DNA from: Phycisphaerales bacterium
GTDB lineage: Bacteria > Planctomycetota > Phycisphaerae > Phycisphaerales > SM1A02
DNA length: 64,000 nt
Assembly: GCA_009691705.1 (NCBI GenBank)
Contig: SIAR01000008.1
Span: 17,134-81,133 of the forward strand
Direction of reading: 5' to 3'
The notes beneath the pieces are model-generated. The model had not been told where the DNA came from, did no database searches, and saw only the letters and a program-made list of their open reading frames with translations. Positions 27,051 through 36,086 of this stretch are shown here, piece by piece. Positions within the stretch are counted from its first letter, which is position 1; each line of letters begins with the position of its first letter. Both the position numbers and the translations under genes were made by a program.

Positions 27051-29483
27051 ATGCACATTCTTTTCCTGACAGACAATTTTCCGCCTGAGGTCAACGCACC
27101 CGCCTCGCGCACATTTGAACACTGTCGTGAATGGGTGAAGCAAGGGCAACGGGTCACGGTCATCACGGGCGTCCCGAATTTTCCAACAGGAAAGGTCTTC
27201 GCTGGCTACACCAACAAGCTCTGGCAGACCGAAGAGATGGATGGCATCCGCGTCATCCGCGTGTGGACATACATCACAGCGAACGAAGGGTTTCGGCGGC
27301 GGGTGCTTGATTACATCAGTTTCATGGTGAGCGCGGTTATCGCCGCGTTCTTTGTGGGGCGCGTCGATGTTGTCGTTGGAACCTCGCCGCAGTTCTTTAC
27401 GGTGCTCGGCGCATGGATCGTGAGTGTGTACAAGCGCCGTCCGTTCGTCTTTGAACTGCGCGATCTCTGGCCAGAGTCAATTCGAGTCGTCGGTGCGATG
27501 AAAGACTCGTTCGCCCTTCGAATGCTCGAACGGCTTGAGCTCTTTCTCTATCGACGGGCACACCGAATTGTCTCGGTGACACACGCATTCAAGGCCAACC
27601 TCATCGCGCGCGGCATCAAAGGCGCGAAGATTCACGTCGTCACTAACGGGGTCGACGTCACGCGGTTTGTTCCACAGGCGCGCGACGAGTCGCTCGTCAA
27701 GAAGCTCGGACTCGAAGGGCGCTTTGTTGCGGGGTACATCGGAACACACGGACTTGCGCATGCGCTCGAATCGGTCCTCGACGCAGCGCACTTGGCGCAG
27801 TCACAGGGCGATGAGTCGATTACATTTGTGCTGTTAGGCGACGGCGCGCGCAAAGATATTCTTAAGGGCAAGGCAGAAAAAATGGGATTGCGCAACGTGC
27901 GCTTCGTCGACTCCGTGGGTAAGGACGAGGTTCCCAAGTACTGGGCGCTGCTTGATGTAGCGATCATTCACTTGCGGCGCACACCACTTTTCGAGACAGT
28001 CATTCCATCAAAACTCTTTGAGTGCATGGGCATGGGTATCCCGGTGTTGCATGGTGTCGCTGGAGAGTCTGCAGAAATCGTCGTGCGCGAAGGGGTAGGA
28101 ATTCCATTCACTCCAGAAGATCCTGCAGAACTTCTCGCTGCACTGCGCCGTCTCAAACACGACGCTGATCTCTACGCGCGTTACCACACAAACTGCCTGC
28201 GAGCTGCGCGAAACTATGACCGCACGACACTCGCGCTCAACATGCTCGATGTTCTGCGCGGACTTCGAATTTTGCTTCTCAATCAAGCGTTCTGGCCCGA
28301 TGTTGTGGCGACCGCTCAACACGCCGACGATCTCGCGCGATTCATGGTCGCGCACGGTGACGATGTCACGGTCGTTGCGAGCCGCGCGATCTACGGCGAA
28401 CGAGGCGCAGCGCTGTCAAAGCGCACCACCCGGGAAGGCATCGAGATCTACCGAGTCGGTCTGCAGTTCTTCGGCAAAGGTGGGATCGCCTCGCGCAGCT
28501 TCGATTTCACACTCTTCTACCTTGCCGCTGCGTGGCGATGTGTGATTCTGCCGCGCCATGATGTGGTTATCTGTTTCACAACGCCGCCGTTCATCGCTCT
28601 GGTGGGAGTGGTTCTGAAGTGGGTCAAGGGAACACGAGTCGTCTACTGGACGATGGATCTCTATCCCGATGTCGCCGGAGCCGCCGGCTTGATGAAGCGG
28701 GGCAGCGTGGGTTGGCGCATACTGCAGTGGATTGACCGAATCTGCTTGCGCAATAGCGACCGCGTTGTCGCGCTTGGGCGGTGCATGAAAGAAGTCGTCG
28801 TACGCAAGGGGGCGATCGAGAGCAGCGTGCGCACGATCTGTGTTTGGAGCGGTGCTGAAACGATTGCCGGACGTCCGCGCGATCACAATCCGCTTCGCAA
28901 ACAGTGGAGTATCGGCGATCGATTTACCATTTTGTACGTCGGCAACTTTGGACTCGGCCACGACATGGAAGCGATCGCTGGCGCTGTCGAACTGCTCAAA
29001 GACAATGATGACATCCGCTGGCTTTTTGTAGGAGAGGGAAAGACCAAGTCGATTCTCGAAGCGCGCATCCATGCCTGCGGCGCCAAAAATGTCATCGTGC
29101 GGGGATATCAGACTCGCGAACAACTCGCCGATGTACTTGATGTCGGCGACGCACATCTGGTCACACTGCTCCCTGGGTGGGATGGATTGATCCTGCCCAG
29201 CAAGTTTTTCAGCGTGCTTGCGGCATGCAAGCCCGTGCTCTGGATTGGGCCGGCTGGAAGTGAGTGTGTGACGATCCTTCGCGAAAACAAGTGTGGATTC
29301 GAGATTGCTGCAGGCGATTCGGTCGCCCTCACCGAGCGCATCCGCTACTTGATCGCCAATGAAGAGCAGGCGCACGAAATGGGTCGGCGCGGGCGCGCTG
29401 CTTATGACGCGAAGTACTCAATGCAACGGGCCTGTGAACAGTGGCGCGAAGTCTTGCACGAGGTCGCCAAAGCTCGGCGCTAA
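27051..29483 (+). CDS. fused tandem GT4-GT4 glycosyltransferase
   Basis: An 810-residue protein made of two complete GT-B units. Unit 1 (about 1-403) begins MHILFLTDNFPPEVNAPASR and has VFELRDLWPESI, TNGVDVTRF and SKLFECMGMGIPVL. Unit 2 (about 408-810) begins LRILLLNQAFWPDVVATAQH and has YWTMDLYPDVAGAAG, LYVGNFGLGHDMEAI and LPSKFFSVLAACKPVL. Each resembles WbuB-type GT4 enzymes. In unit 2 the Glu expected in 'SK..E' is a Ser, so its catalysis may differ. No stop or frameshift separates the halves. Two linked transferases could add consecutive sugars. It overlaps the convergent GT2 gene by 4 bp. Confidence 0.88.
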   Translation: MHILFLTDNFPPEVNAPASRTFEHCREWVKQGQRVTVITGVPNFPTGKVFAGYTNKLWQTEEMDGIRVIRVWTYITANEGFRRRVLDYISFMVSAVIAAFFVGRVDVVVGTSPQFFTVLGAWIVSVYKRRPFVFELRDLWPESIRVVGAMKDSFALRMLERLELFLYRRAHRIVSVTHAFKANLIARGIKGAKIHVVTNGVDVTRFVPQARDESLVKKLGLEGRFVAGYIGTHGLAHALESVLDAAHLAQSQGDESITFVLLGDGARKDILKGKAEKMGLRNVRFVDSVGKDEVPKYWALLDVAIIHLRRTPLFETVIPSKLFECMGMGIPVLHGVAGESAEIVVREGVGIPFTPEDPAELLAALRRLKHDADLYARYHTNCLRAARNYDRTTLALNMLDVLRGLRILLLNQAFWPDVVATAQHADDLARFMVAHGDDVTVVASRAIYGERGAALSKRTTREGIEIYRVGLQFFGKGGIASRSFDFTLFYLAAAWRCVILPRHDVVICFTTPPFIALVGVVLKWVKGTRVVYWTMDLYPDVAGAAGLMKRGSVGWRILQWIDRICLRNSDRVVALGRCMKEVVVRKGAIESSVRTICVWSGAETIAGRPRDHNPLRKQWSIGDRFTILYVGNFGLGHDMEAIAGAVELLKDNDDIRWLFVGEGKTKSILEARIHACGAKNVIVRGYQTREQLADVLDVGDAHLVTLLPGWDGLILPSKFFSVLAACKPVLWIGPAGSECVTILRENKCGFEIAAGDSVALTERIRYLIANEEQAHEMGRRGRAAYDAKYSMQRACEQWREVLHEVAKARR

Positions 29484-30319
29484 CCACTGGCGGCTTGCAG
29501 CAGTTCGCGAACCTTGAGCCGAATCTGCGAGAAGTAGATTGCCTTCATCTTGGCGAATGCGAGCCCCGCTGATCCGTCGAGAAACCCACGCTTGTAGACG
29601 AATGAGTAGAAGAAGTAGGCGGGTGCAAGCCACCACGATGTGAGATTGCGGTACTTGCGGCGCTGCTCGGCGGTGAAACGCTGCGACGATTCTGGGGTCT
29701 GCAACAACTTGAGATAGCGCCGCGCCTCCCACGTCGAATACTCATTGTGTCGCGCGATGTAGGCGTGCAGTCCCTTGTAGTCGCGGTGGTCAACCTTCGT
29801 GTGCAGTTGCCCGATCGATCCAGCGAGAACAGGATGTTCATGAACTTCCATATCGAGCGCGCTCCAGCCAACCTCGTCGATGCGCTCGTACAACCCCGCA
29901 CCGACCCGAAAGATAGGCAGTTTGATCATCGCCGCGCCATGCTTGAGTTCTTGGCCCAGAAAATAGTTCGAGTACACGACGCGAAATCCAACATGGGTAG
30001 TTGTTGAGATTGCCGCAGCCAGTTCATCCACGAAGGAATCGCACAGGTATTCGTCGGCATCGAGAAAGAAGACCCACGGAGTCTTGGGGGGATGATTCAT
30101 CAACAGCCAATTGCGCTTCTTTGGAAAGTTTCCATCCCACCGAAAATCGACCACTTCGCAACCGTGTGCGCGCGCGATTTCGCATGTTCTATCGGTACTG
30201 CCAGAATCAACGACCACAACCTTCACAAATCGCCCAAGCCGAGCGAGGCAGCGCGAAAGGTTTAGCTCTTCGTTCTTGACTGGAATGACCACCGTGACTG
30301 GCAATTGCGGCGCGGGCAT
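29480..30319 (-). CDS. family 2 glycosyltransferase (WaaE/KdtX-like)
   Basis: A 279-residue GT-A enzyme. The ATG at 30319 (MPAPQLPVTVVIPVKNEE) is chosen because the family starts directly with this strand; the longer frame from 30397 adds a leader without family character. Donor-site motifs are VVVDSGSTDRTCEIA and FFLDADEYLC (DxD-type). The C-terminal half contains a hydrophobic patch (WWLAPAYFFYSFVYKRG), as in WaaE-like lipopolysaccharide or capsule transferases. It is the only minus-strand gene amid the surrounding glycosyltransferases, so it must have its own promoter, probably in 30320-30408, where it diverges from the acyltransferase. Substrate unknown. Confidence 0.87.
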   Translation of the reverse strand: MPAPQLPVTVVIPVKNEELNLSRCLARLGRFVKVVVVDSGSTDRTCEIARAHGCEVVDFRWDGNFPKKRNWLLMNHPPKTPWVFFLDADEYLCDSFVDELAAAISTTTHVGFRVVYSNYFLGQELKHGAAMIKLPIFRVGAGLYERIDEVGWSALDMEVHEHPVLAGSIGQLHTKVDHRDYKGLHAYIARHNEYSTWEARRYLKLLQTPESSQRFTAEQRRKYRNLTSWWLAPAYFFYSFVYKRGFLDGSAGLAFAKMKAIYFSQIRLKVRELLQAASG

Positions 30320-30408
30320 GGGGGACGCGAACAATATAAGGCAAGATGGCCGCATCCCTCGATTCTGTCGATCCACAATGCCGATGAAGTGGTGCAACCA
30401 TTACTGCC

Positions 30409-30948
30409 ATGACCGAGACCATGCGAAAATCATCTCCCTATCGCACTCGCGAGAAAGTGCGTCGCATGGCGTGGGGAGTTGTGCAATCAACTCTCTTCGG
30501 GATGAGTTTTCACAACTGGTACGGCTTTCGCAGGGTGATTCTGCGCGCGTTTGGCGCTCGGGTCGCCTCTGGGGCGCGCATCCGCCGCACCGTGCGCATC
30601 GAGATTCCGTGGAACCTCGCGATCGGCCACGACTCATCGATCGGTGATCGCGCGACGCTCTATTGCCTTGGGCCTGTGGCAATCGGCGAGCGCGTCACTG
30701 TTTCTCAGGGAGCGCACCTCTGCGCTGGCACGCACGACTATCGCGATCCTGCGATGCCTCTGCGGCGATCAACGATTGTTATTGACGACGATGCATGGAT
30801 CGCCGCCGATGCATTCGTCGGGCCGGATGTCATCGTTGGGGCTGGCGCAATCTTGGGGGCTCGCGCTGTTGCGCTGAGCAATCTCGATGCGTGGACGATT
30901 TACCTCGGCAATCCAGCAGTGGCAGTGAAACCACGCCCGCGCCACTGA
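30409..30948 (+). CDS. WcaF-type sugar O-acetyltransferase (hexapeptide repeat)
   Basis: A 179-residue left-handed beta-helix acyltransferase. Landmarks are RRTVRIEIPWNLAIGHDSSIGDRATLYCLG, then AIGERVTVSQGAHLCAGTHDYRDP, where the His of GTHD is the expected catalytic base. The repeats continue through DDAWIAADAFVGPDVIVG and end at YLGNPAVAVKPR. This layout matches the WcaF/colanic-acid acetyltransferase branch and is shorter than the first acyltransferase of the window. It is divergent from the GT2 gene and 25 bp before cysS, and it closes the glycan locus. Confidence 0.87.
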   Translation: MTETMRKSSPYRTREKVRRMAWGVVQSTLFGMSFHNWYGFRRVILRAFGARVASGARIRRTVRIEIPWNLAIGHDSSIGDRATLYCLGPVAIGERVTVSQGAHLCAGTHDYRDPAMPLRRSTIVIDDDAWIAADAFVGPDVIVGAGAILGARAVALSNLDAWTIYLGNPAVAVKPRPRH

Positions 30949-30973
30949 ATGCGCTCTCTATAGGATTGCTCCG

Positions 30974-32527
30974 GTGATATCACTAGTTCTGCACAACACG
31001 CTCACCCGTCAGGCGCAGACCTTCACTCCCATCGATTCAGTAGGTCGCACAGTGACCTTCTATTCGTGCGGTCCGACGGTTTACGACGATGCGCATGTCG
31101 GAAACTTTCGCTCATTTCTCAACGCAGATCTATTGCGGCGCACACTTGAACTGATCGGTTATTCGGTGCGGCACGTGATGAACATCACCGACGTTGGGCA
31201 CATGACCGACGATGGTGATGCCGACGGTGGTGGCGAAGACAAGATGGCAGTTGCCGGACGGCGCATCGCGGAGGCGAAGAAGGCGGGGAAACTTCCTGAT
31301 GGAGTCACCGTTGACGCGCGCGATCCACTGGCAATCGCCGACTTTTACGCCGCACGATTTCTTGAGGATGCCCGCACGCTAGGACTCAAAGTCGCGCACG
31401 AAGCGCTGCGCGATGGGCAGTTGATGCCCCGTCCAACTCAATGCATTCCACAAATGATCGCACTCATCGAGCGGTTGATCGCGCGCAAGCATGCATACGT
31501 TGCGGGTGATGGCGTCGTCTACTTCGACATCAAGACGTTTCCGGCATATGGTCGCCTCTCTGGCAATTCTCTCGATGCGCTGCGCGAAGGCGCTGGCGAG
31601 CGCATCTCTGCGAGCAACCAATCGTTCAAGAAGCATCCCGCAGATTTCATGCTCTGGAAGCCCGATGCGGCGCACGTCATGAAGTGGGAGTCACCCTGGG
31701 GAGCGGGCTATCCAGGATGGCACCTCGAATGCAGCGCGATGGCGGCGGCATTTCTTGGCGAAGAGATTGATCTGCATTCGGGCGGCGAGGACAACATCTT
31801 TCCGCACCACGAGTGCGAGATTGCCCAGAGTTGCTGCGGCTTCGATCATGCCTCATTCGCGCGGGTCTGGTTTCACACCCGCCATCTCATCGTCGAAGGC
31901 GAGAAAATGTCCAAATCAAAGGGCAATTTCTTCACCGTGCGCGATGTGCTCGCGCGTGGCATCACTCCCGCAGCGCTGCGATTTGAACTCGTGCGCATGC
32001 ACTACCGCACCAACGCAAACTTCACCTGGCAAGGTCTGCGGGATGGCCAGCGCCAGATCGACCGGTGGTCACGCGCACACACGGCACTGCAAGCCCAATC
32101 GCGGGCGCACGCCGCGCAGCCATCCGCGGCAGCGGGACCCTTCGCCCGAGCTCTCGAACAGTTCACGCTTGCGATGTGCGATGACCTCAACGTTGCTCGC
32201 GCGGTCGCTGCGCTTAGCACGGCCGTCAACGAATCACCCGAAGGCGCACTCGCCGGCACATGTCCGCATGCCGAACTTGCCGCGCTCGAAGCGATCAACA
32301 GTGTGCTTGGAGTGCTCGAGCGCAACACGGTGCAGGCACAGGCAACCGACCCGAGTGACGCGGCAACAGGCGAATTCACCGTGCGCGTCGAGAATCTCAT
32401 CGCCGAGCGCACCGCCGCGCGCGCCGCGAAAGATTGGGCCGCGAGCGATCGGGTGCGCGATGCGCTTGCCGCGCTTGGCGTGCAGATCAAAGACTCTTCC
32501 ACAGGCACAACATGGACGCGAGTGTGA
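30974..32527 (+). CDS. cysS: cysteinyl-tRNA synthetase
   Basis: A 517-residue class I synthetase that charges tRNA-Cys. It starts at GTG 30974. Signatures are [19 protein letters not shown] (the zinc Cys of 'CGPT' and the HIGH-like HVGN), [47 protein letters not shown] with the zinc-binding residues, and [11 protein letters not shown]. The C-terminal helical domain ends with [21 protein letters not shown], as usual. An insertion around residues 80-110 ([17 protein letters not shown]) is charged and Gly-rich. The 3' end overlaps coaE by 16 bp. Confidence 0.96.
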   Translation: MISLVLHNTLTRQAQTFTPIDSVGRTVTFYSCGPTVYDDAHVGNFRSFLNADLLRRTLELIGYSVRHVMNITDVGHMTDDGDADGGGEDKMAVAGRRIAEAKKAGKLPDGVTVDARDPLAIADFYAARFLEDARTLGLKVAHEALRDGQLMPRPTQCIPQMIALIERLIARKHAYVAGDGVVYFDIKTFPAYGRLSGNSLDALREGAGERISASNQSFKKHPADFMLWKPDAAHVMKWESPWGAGYPGWHLECSAMAAAFLGEEIDLHSGGEDNIFPHHECEIAQSCCGFDHASFARVWFHTRHLIVEGEKMSKSKGNFFTVRDVLARGITPAALRFELVRMHYRTNANFTWQGLRDGQRQIDRWSRAHTALQAQSRAHAAQPSAAAGPFARALEQFTLAMCDDLNVARAVAALSTAVNESPEGALAGTCPHAELAALEAINSVLGVLERNTVQAQATDPSDAATGEFTVRVENLIAERTAARAAKDWAASDRVRDALAALGVQIKDSSTGTTWTRV

Positions 32528-33195
32528 GCGCAACAGAGCCGAACCATCCACCAGTGATCGGATTGACTGGATCGATCGGTGCGGGAAAGTCATCCGTCGC
32601 GAGAATTCTCGCTGAGTTGGGATGCATCGTGAGCGACTCTGACCAACTCGCGCGCGCCGCGTTCGATGATCCTGAGGTTCGCGGCGAGATGGTGCGGTGG
32701 TGGGGACCCGCGATCGAGACCTCGTCGGGCGCGATCGACCGCCACGCAATCGCATCCATTGTGTTTGCTCGGCCTTCAGCCTCGCGCGAAGATCGAATCG
32801 CTGCCGAACGTGAGCGCATGCGCCTCGAGGGGCTGATTCACCCGTGGATTCACACCCGCCGCAAGGCACATTTTGCCGCGGCGAGGCAAGCGGGGGCAAA
32901 CCATCCAATAGCCTGCGTAATCGACGCGCCGTTACTGCTCGAATCGCATCTACAGGGGGAATGCGACACAATTCTCTTCGTCGACGCGCCATTTGCCACC
33001 CGTTTCGAGCGTCTCATGACCCACCGGGGATGGTCGCGCGACGAGCTCACACGGCGCGAATCTGCCCAAATGCCTCTTGACCAGAAGCGCAAGTTTGCAG
33101 ATCATGTATTAATCAACGACGGCGATTTGCAGTCGTTGCGGGCGCAAGTCGCTCGGCTCCTCAGCCACATCATTGAACGGACGCAGAGGGCGTGA
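32512..33195 (+). CDS. coaE: dephospho-CoA kinase
   Basis: A 227-residue P-loop kinase performing the last step of coenzyme A synthesis. The start is the ATG at 32512, inside the cysS tail, giving VIGLTGSIGAGKSSVARIL (Walker A) at the N-terminus. Further signs are SDSDQLARAAFD (the conserved Asp after strand 2), EGLIHPWIHTRRKAHF, VIDAPLLLES and DTILFVDAPFATRFERLM, the standard CoaE order. The size is normal to slightly long for the family. Coupling to cysS by overlap suggests co-expression without an evident pathway link, and rho follows after about 110 bp. Confidence 0.93.
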   Translation: MDASVSATEPNHPPVIGLTGSIGAGKSSVARILAELGCIVSDSDQLARAAFDDPEVRGEMVRWWGPAIETSSGAIDRHAIASIVFARPSASREDRIAAERERMRLEGLIHPWIHTRRKAHFAAARQAGANHPIACVIDAPLLLESHLQGECDTILFVDAPFATRFERLMTHRGWSRDELTRRESAQMPLDQKRKFADHVLINDGDLQSLRAQVARLLSHIIERTQRA

Positions 33196-33303
33196 CCTCT
33201 TGTCTCGGCTGAGCAACTTCCAAGAACGATCAAGAGAAACCTCTCTCCGTTCATCTGGACTCTCTCGCTTCTTCAATCGCCTCACACATCGGAAACTCCA
33301 CCC

Positions 33304-34827
33304 ATGAATGACTCGCAATCGCCATCGACATCACAAGGCAACTACCAAGGTGGAGGCAAGGATCACTACGGAAAGGGGCGTCGCCGTCGACGACGCGGTG
33401 GCAACGGCGGTGGTGGCGGCAACGGCGGCGGAGGCGGATTCCAAGCCCAAGCCGCGATTCAAATGGCGACGGGAGCGATCCCAACGGACGAGCAACTAGA
33501 CGCAGAATTGGTCGAACTCGAAGCGACCCTTGGTGGCAAGAAAAAGCCATCAAAAAAGGGCGAACTCGATATCGCCGGCTTACACAAACTCACCACCGAT
33601 GAACTTCTCACGGAGGCCAAGAAACTCGGCCTCGAAGACAAGGAGGGTCTGCCAAATCACCGTCTCGTCTTCGAGATTCTTCGCGCCCACGCCAATCTTG
33701 AAGGACAGATGCTTGCTGAAGGATCGCTCGACATAATGCCAGACGGATTCGGGTTTCTTCGCAGTGCCGAATACTCCTATCTCGCCTGCGAAGACGATGT
33801 CTATATCAGCGCGACGACGATTCGCAAGTTCGGTTTGCGCCGCGGACAGACCATTCGTGGCTTGATCCGCGCCCCAAAGGACCAAGAGTTGTTCTTCGTG
33901 ATGCTCAAGGTCGAAGCGGTAAATGGTCGCGATCCTGCGACGGCACATGCGTTTCCGATCTTTGAGAATCTCACGCCACTTCATCCAAACAAGCGCATCC
34001 ATCTAGAGATTTTGAGCCAGCCCACCCGCATCGAACCACGCGTCATCGACATGGTGACGCCCTTCGGATTCGGTCAGCGCGGGTTGATCGTTGCGCCTCC
34101 ACGCACTGGAAAGACCGTGATTTTGCAGCAGATTGCCAACGCCATCGCGACCAACCATCCCGATGTCAACACCATCGTGCTGCTTATCGATGAGCGGCCA
34201 GAAGAAGTCACCGATTTCAAGCGCAACACGCCAACGCGCGTCGAGGTGGTCGCGAGCACATTTGACGAAGAGGCATCGCGCCATATTCAGGTCGCCGAAA
34301 TGGTCATCGAAAAGGCGCGCCGCATGGTCGAATGCGGTGAGCATGTTGTGATCTTGCTCGATTCCATCACTCGTCTCGCCCGTGGCTACAACAATGCCAT
34401 GCCAAACTCAGGCAAGATTGGATCGGGTGGTGTCGATACATCGGCGCTCATCAAGCCAAAGAAGTTCTTCGGAGCAGCACGCAACATCGAAGGGGGCGGG
34501 TCGCTCACCATCATCGCAACCGCGCTTGTTGACACTGGCAGCCGCGCTGACGAAGTCATCTTTGAAGAGTTCAAGGGCACCGGAAATGCCGAATTGCATT
34601 TGGACCGCAAGCTGGTCGAGAAGCGCGTCTATCCAGCGATCAACGTTGGAGCGTCTGGAACCCGCCGCGAAGAATTGCTGCTCGATCCCAAAGAACTCGA
34701 ACTCATTGTTCGGCTACGCAAGGTCGTTTCAGACATGAACGTGGTCGAGGCAATGGAACTTCTGCGAAGTCGGGTCACAAAGACCAAGTCAAACGCCGAG
34801 TTCTTGATGACAATGTCGATGGGTTGA
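33304..34827 (+). CDS. rho: transcription termination factor Rho
   Basis: A 507-residue hexameric RNA-dependent ATPase. Residues 1-60 are a disordered leader rich in Arg and Gly (a run of six Arg followed by GGNGG repeats). A Rho N-terminal helical domain follows (LHKLTTDELLTEAKKLGL). Next is the cold-shock-like RNA site (GSLDIMPDGFGFLRSAEYSYLACEDDVYIS) and the ATPase core: Walker A APPRTGKTVILQ, Walker B VVILLDSITRLARGYN, and the Q/R-loops, ending at KTKSNAEFLMTMSMG. Length exceeds the E. coli protein (419) mainly by the leader, which resembles the extended N-termini of other high-GC bacteria. About 110 bp of untranslated leader precede it. Confidence 0.96.
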   Translation: MNDSQSPSTSQGNYQGGGKDHYGKGRRRRRRGGNGGGGGNGGGGGFQAQAAIQMATGAIPTDEQLDAELVELEATLGGKKKPSKKGELDIAGLHKLTTDELLTEAKKLGLEDKEGLPNHRLVFEILRAHANLEGQMLAEGSLDIMPDGFGFLRSAEYSYLACEDDVYISATTIRKFGLRRGQTIRGLIRAPKDQELFFVMLKVEAVNGRDPATAHAFPIFENLTPLHPNKRIHLEILSQPTRIEPRVIDMVTPFGFGQRGLIVAPPRTGKTVILQQIANAIATNHPDVNTIVLLIDERPEEVTDFKRNTPTRVEVVASTFDEEASRHIQVAEMVIEKARRMVECGEHVVILLDSITRLARGYNNAMPNSGKIGSGGVDTSALIKPKKFFGAARNIEGGGSLTIIATALVDTGSRADEVIFEEFKGTGNAELHLDRKLVEKRVYPAINVGASGTRREELLLDPKELELIVRLRKVVSDMNVVEAMELLRSRVTKTKSNAEFLMTMSMG

Positions 34828-34869
34828 AGCATCGATTCGACGCTGATTGCGTATCAACTGAGTAGCCTG

Positions 34870-35793
34870 ATGAATCACACACGCTCTTGTTCACTCTCGC
34901 GCGGCATGACGTTGGTCGAGATTCTCGCAGTTGTGGGCATTATTGCGCTGCTAGTCGCGATATTGCTGCCTGCCCTGCGCGTCGCCCGCGCCAACAGTGA
35001 GTGGGCCGCGAGTCAGAACAATATGCGGCAGATTCACACCTATCTGCAGTCGTACATCACTGATAATCGCGAGACAGTGCTGCCAAGTCAGGTCGACTAC
35101 CGAACGGCGCGATTCAAGGGAAGTGTGCGGGCAGCAATTCCATCTGCTCCGCCAATTGGACCGGCACTCGTTGGAACGTGGGCCGACATCCTCTGGACCA
35201 TCAACTCTCTGGGATCGGTGCAGATGCCAGCAGCCGACGATGGCACCATCAATCCATATGACTACCGCTACGACTCTCCCGACCGCTACGTCTACGCAGA
35301 AGTCGATGGATTCAGCAAAAATGTCTTGCGTTCGACCGTCGTGATGGAACGCCCCTTCATCGGCGATGAAACTGCGATCAGCGAAGCCACTCCATGGGGG
35401 CCCGGCGCCTCACCACTCGAGCGAGGTCAGCCTGGCTACTTCGCCGCCAACGACTTCTTCGACGCTCGGCTCGGGGTCTACTACACATCAGGGCAGATAA
35501 AGCGTCCCTCAGAATCTGTATACCTTGTGGATAGCCGCGCTGGCGAAGTCATTCTCCCAACTGCTAATCCTTGGAAGGGCGACGATCTCACCCTGTGCGA
35601 GGTCGACTTTCGCTATCCCGGCAACACCTGCATTCTGCTTTGCCTCGACGGCCATATTCAAACTGAGTCGAAATGGGACGATATTGAAGAACTTCAGGGC
35701 CAATTTTGGACAAGTGCGACCCCTCCCGCTGATCCAATAGGCCGCGGGGTTCGCATCTCGAATTTGAATCGGTCTGATAATCTAGGACCGTGA
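34870..35793 (+). CDS. prepilin-like (type IV pilin/T2SS pseudopilin) surface protein
   Basis: A 307-residue protein with a canonical class III signal: SRGMTLVEILAVVGIIALLVAILLP. G-M at the cleavage site is followed by Glu at position +5 and a long hydrophobic helix. The pattern continues with RVARANSEWAASQNNMRQIHTYLQSY, typical of the planctomycete prepilin-type N-terminal domain proteins. The large remainder is unclassified and ends with a VYLVDSRAGEV region. It would be processed by a prepilin peptidase and could be an extracellular pseudopilin. A strong hairpin terminator follows at 35917-35937. Function unknown. Confidence 0.82.
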   Translation: MNHTRSCSLSRGMTLVEILAVVGIIALLVAILLPALRVARANSEWAASQNNMRQIHTYLQSYITDNRETVLPSQVDYRTARFKGSVRAAIPSAPPIGPALVGTWADILWTINSLGSVQMPAADDGTINPYDYRYDSPDRYVYAEVDGFSKNVLRSTVVMERPFIGDETAISEATPWGPGASPLERGQPGYFAANDFFDARLGVYYTSGQIKRPSESVYLVDSRAGEVILPTANPWKGDDLTLCEVDFRYPGNTCILLCLDGHIQTESKWDDIEELQGQFWTSATPPADPIGRGVRISNLNRSDNLGP

Positions 35794-35916
35794 TTCAGCG
35801 CCGTGGTCGAGCGAGCTCTCGACCGCGGGTGCTTCTGGTTCGGTCGGCACCCGCCGCGCGCGATTGGCATTGCATGACTTGTTTCATGCGGGAATCTCGT
35901 TACACTTACCCACCCG

Positions 35917-35937
35917 CCGCCCGAGAGGGCGGTTTTT
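35917..35937 (+). terminator. Rho-independent terminator
   Basis: A perfect 6-bp GC stem (CCGCCC, then GAGA loop, then GGGCGG) is followed directly by five T residues. It lies about 125 bp after the prepilin gene and 11 bp before tRNA-Thr. Orientation and U-tract fit termination of + transcripts from the prepilin gene. Confidence 0.7.
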
Positions 35938-35948
35938 ATCTCGGGAAC

Positions 35949-36020
35949 GCCACCGTAGCTCAGTGGTAGAGCACACCCTTGGTAAGGGTGAGGTCGAGGG
36001 TTCAATCCCCTTCGGTGGCT
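35949..36020 (+). tRNA. tRNA-Thr (anticodon GGT)
   Basis: The 7-bp acceptor stem GCCACCG/CGGTGGC pairs perfectly. The D-arm is AGCTCAGTGGTAGAGC, the anticodon loop TTGGTAA lies on a CACCC/GGGTG stem and reads GGT (Thr), and the T-loop is TTCAATC in a GAGGG/CCCTT stem. The discriminator is T, and CCA is not encoded. It is 66 bp upstream of tuf, the usual location for Thr/Tyr/Gly/Trp tRNAs next to tuf and secE. It is 72 nt without the CCA. Confidence 0.96.
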
Positions 36021-36086
36021 TCCGTAAGTACTCACGTTGGGTGCTTACTTCAGTAGAAATTTGACGACTCAACGGAGTAACTCGAC

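Noticed and set aside
32002..32992. Minus-strand frames opposite cysS/coaE
   Set aside because: Low-complexity Arg/Ala/Ser-rich shadows of conserved + genes.
35694..36035. Minus-strand frame over tRNA-Thr (113 aa)
   Set aside because: Its residues (GLNPRPHPYQG) are the usual meaningless translation of a tRNA antisense.
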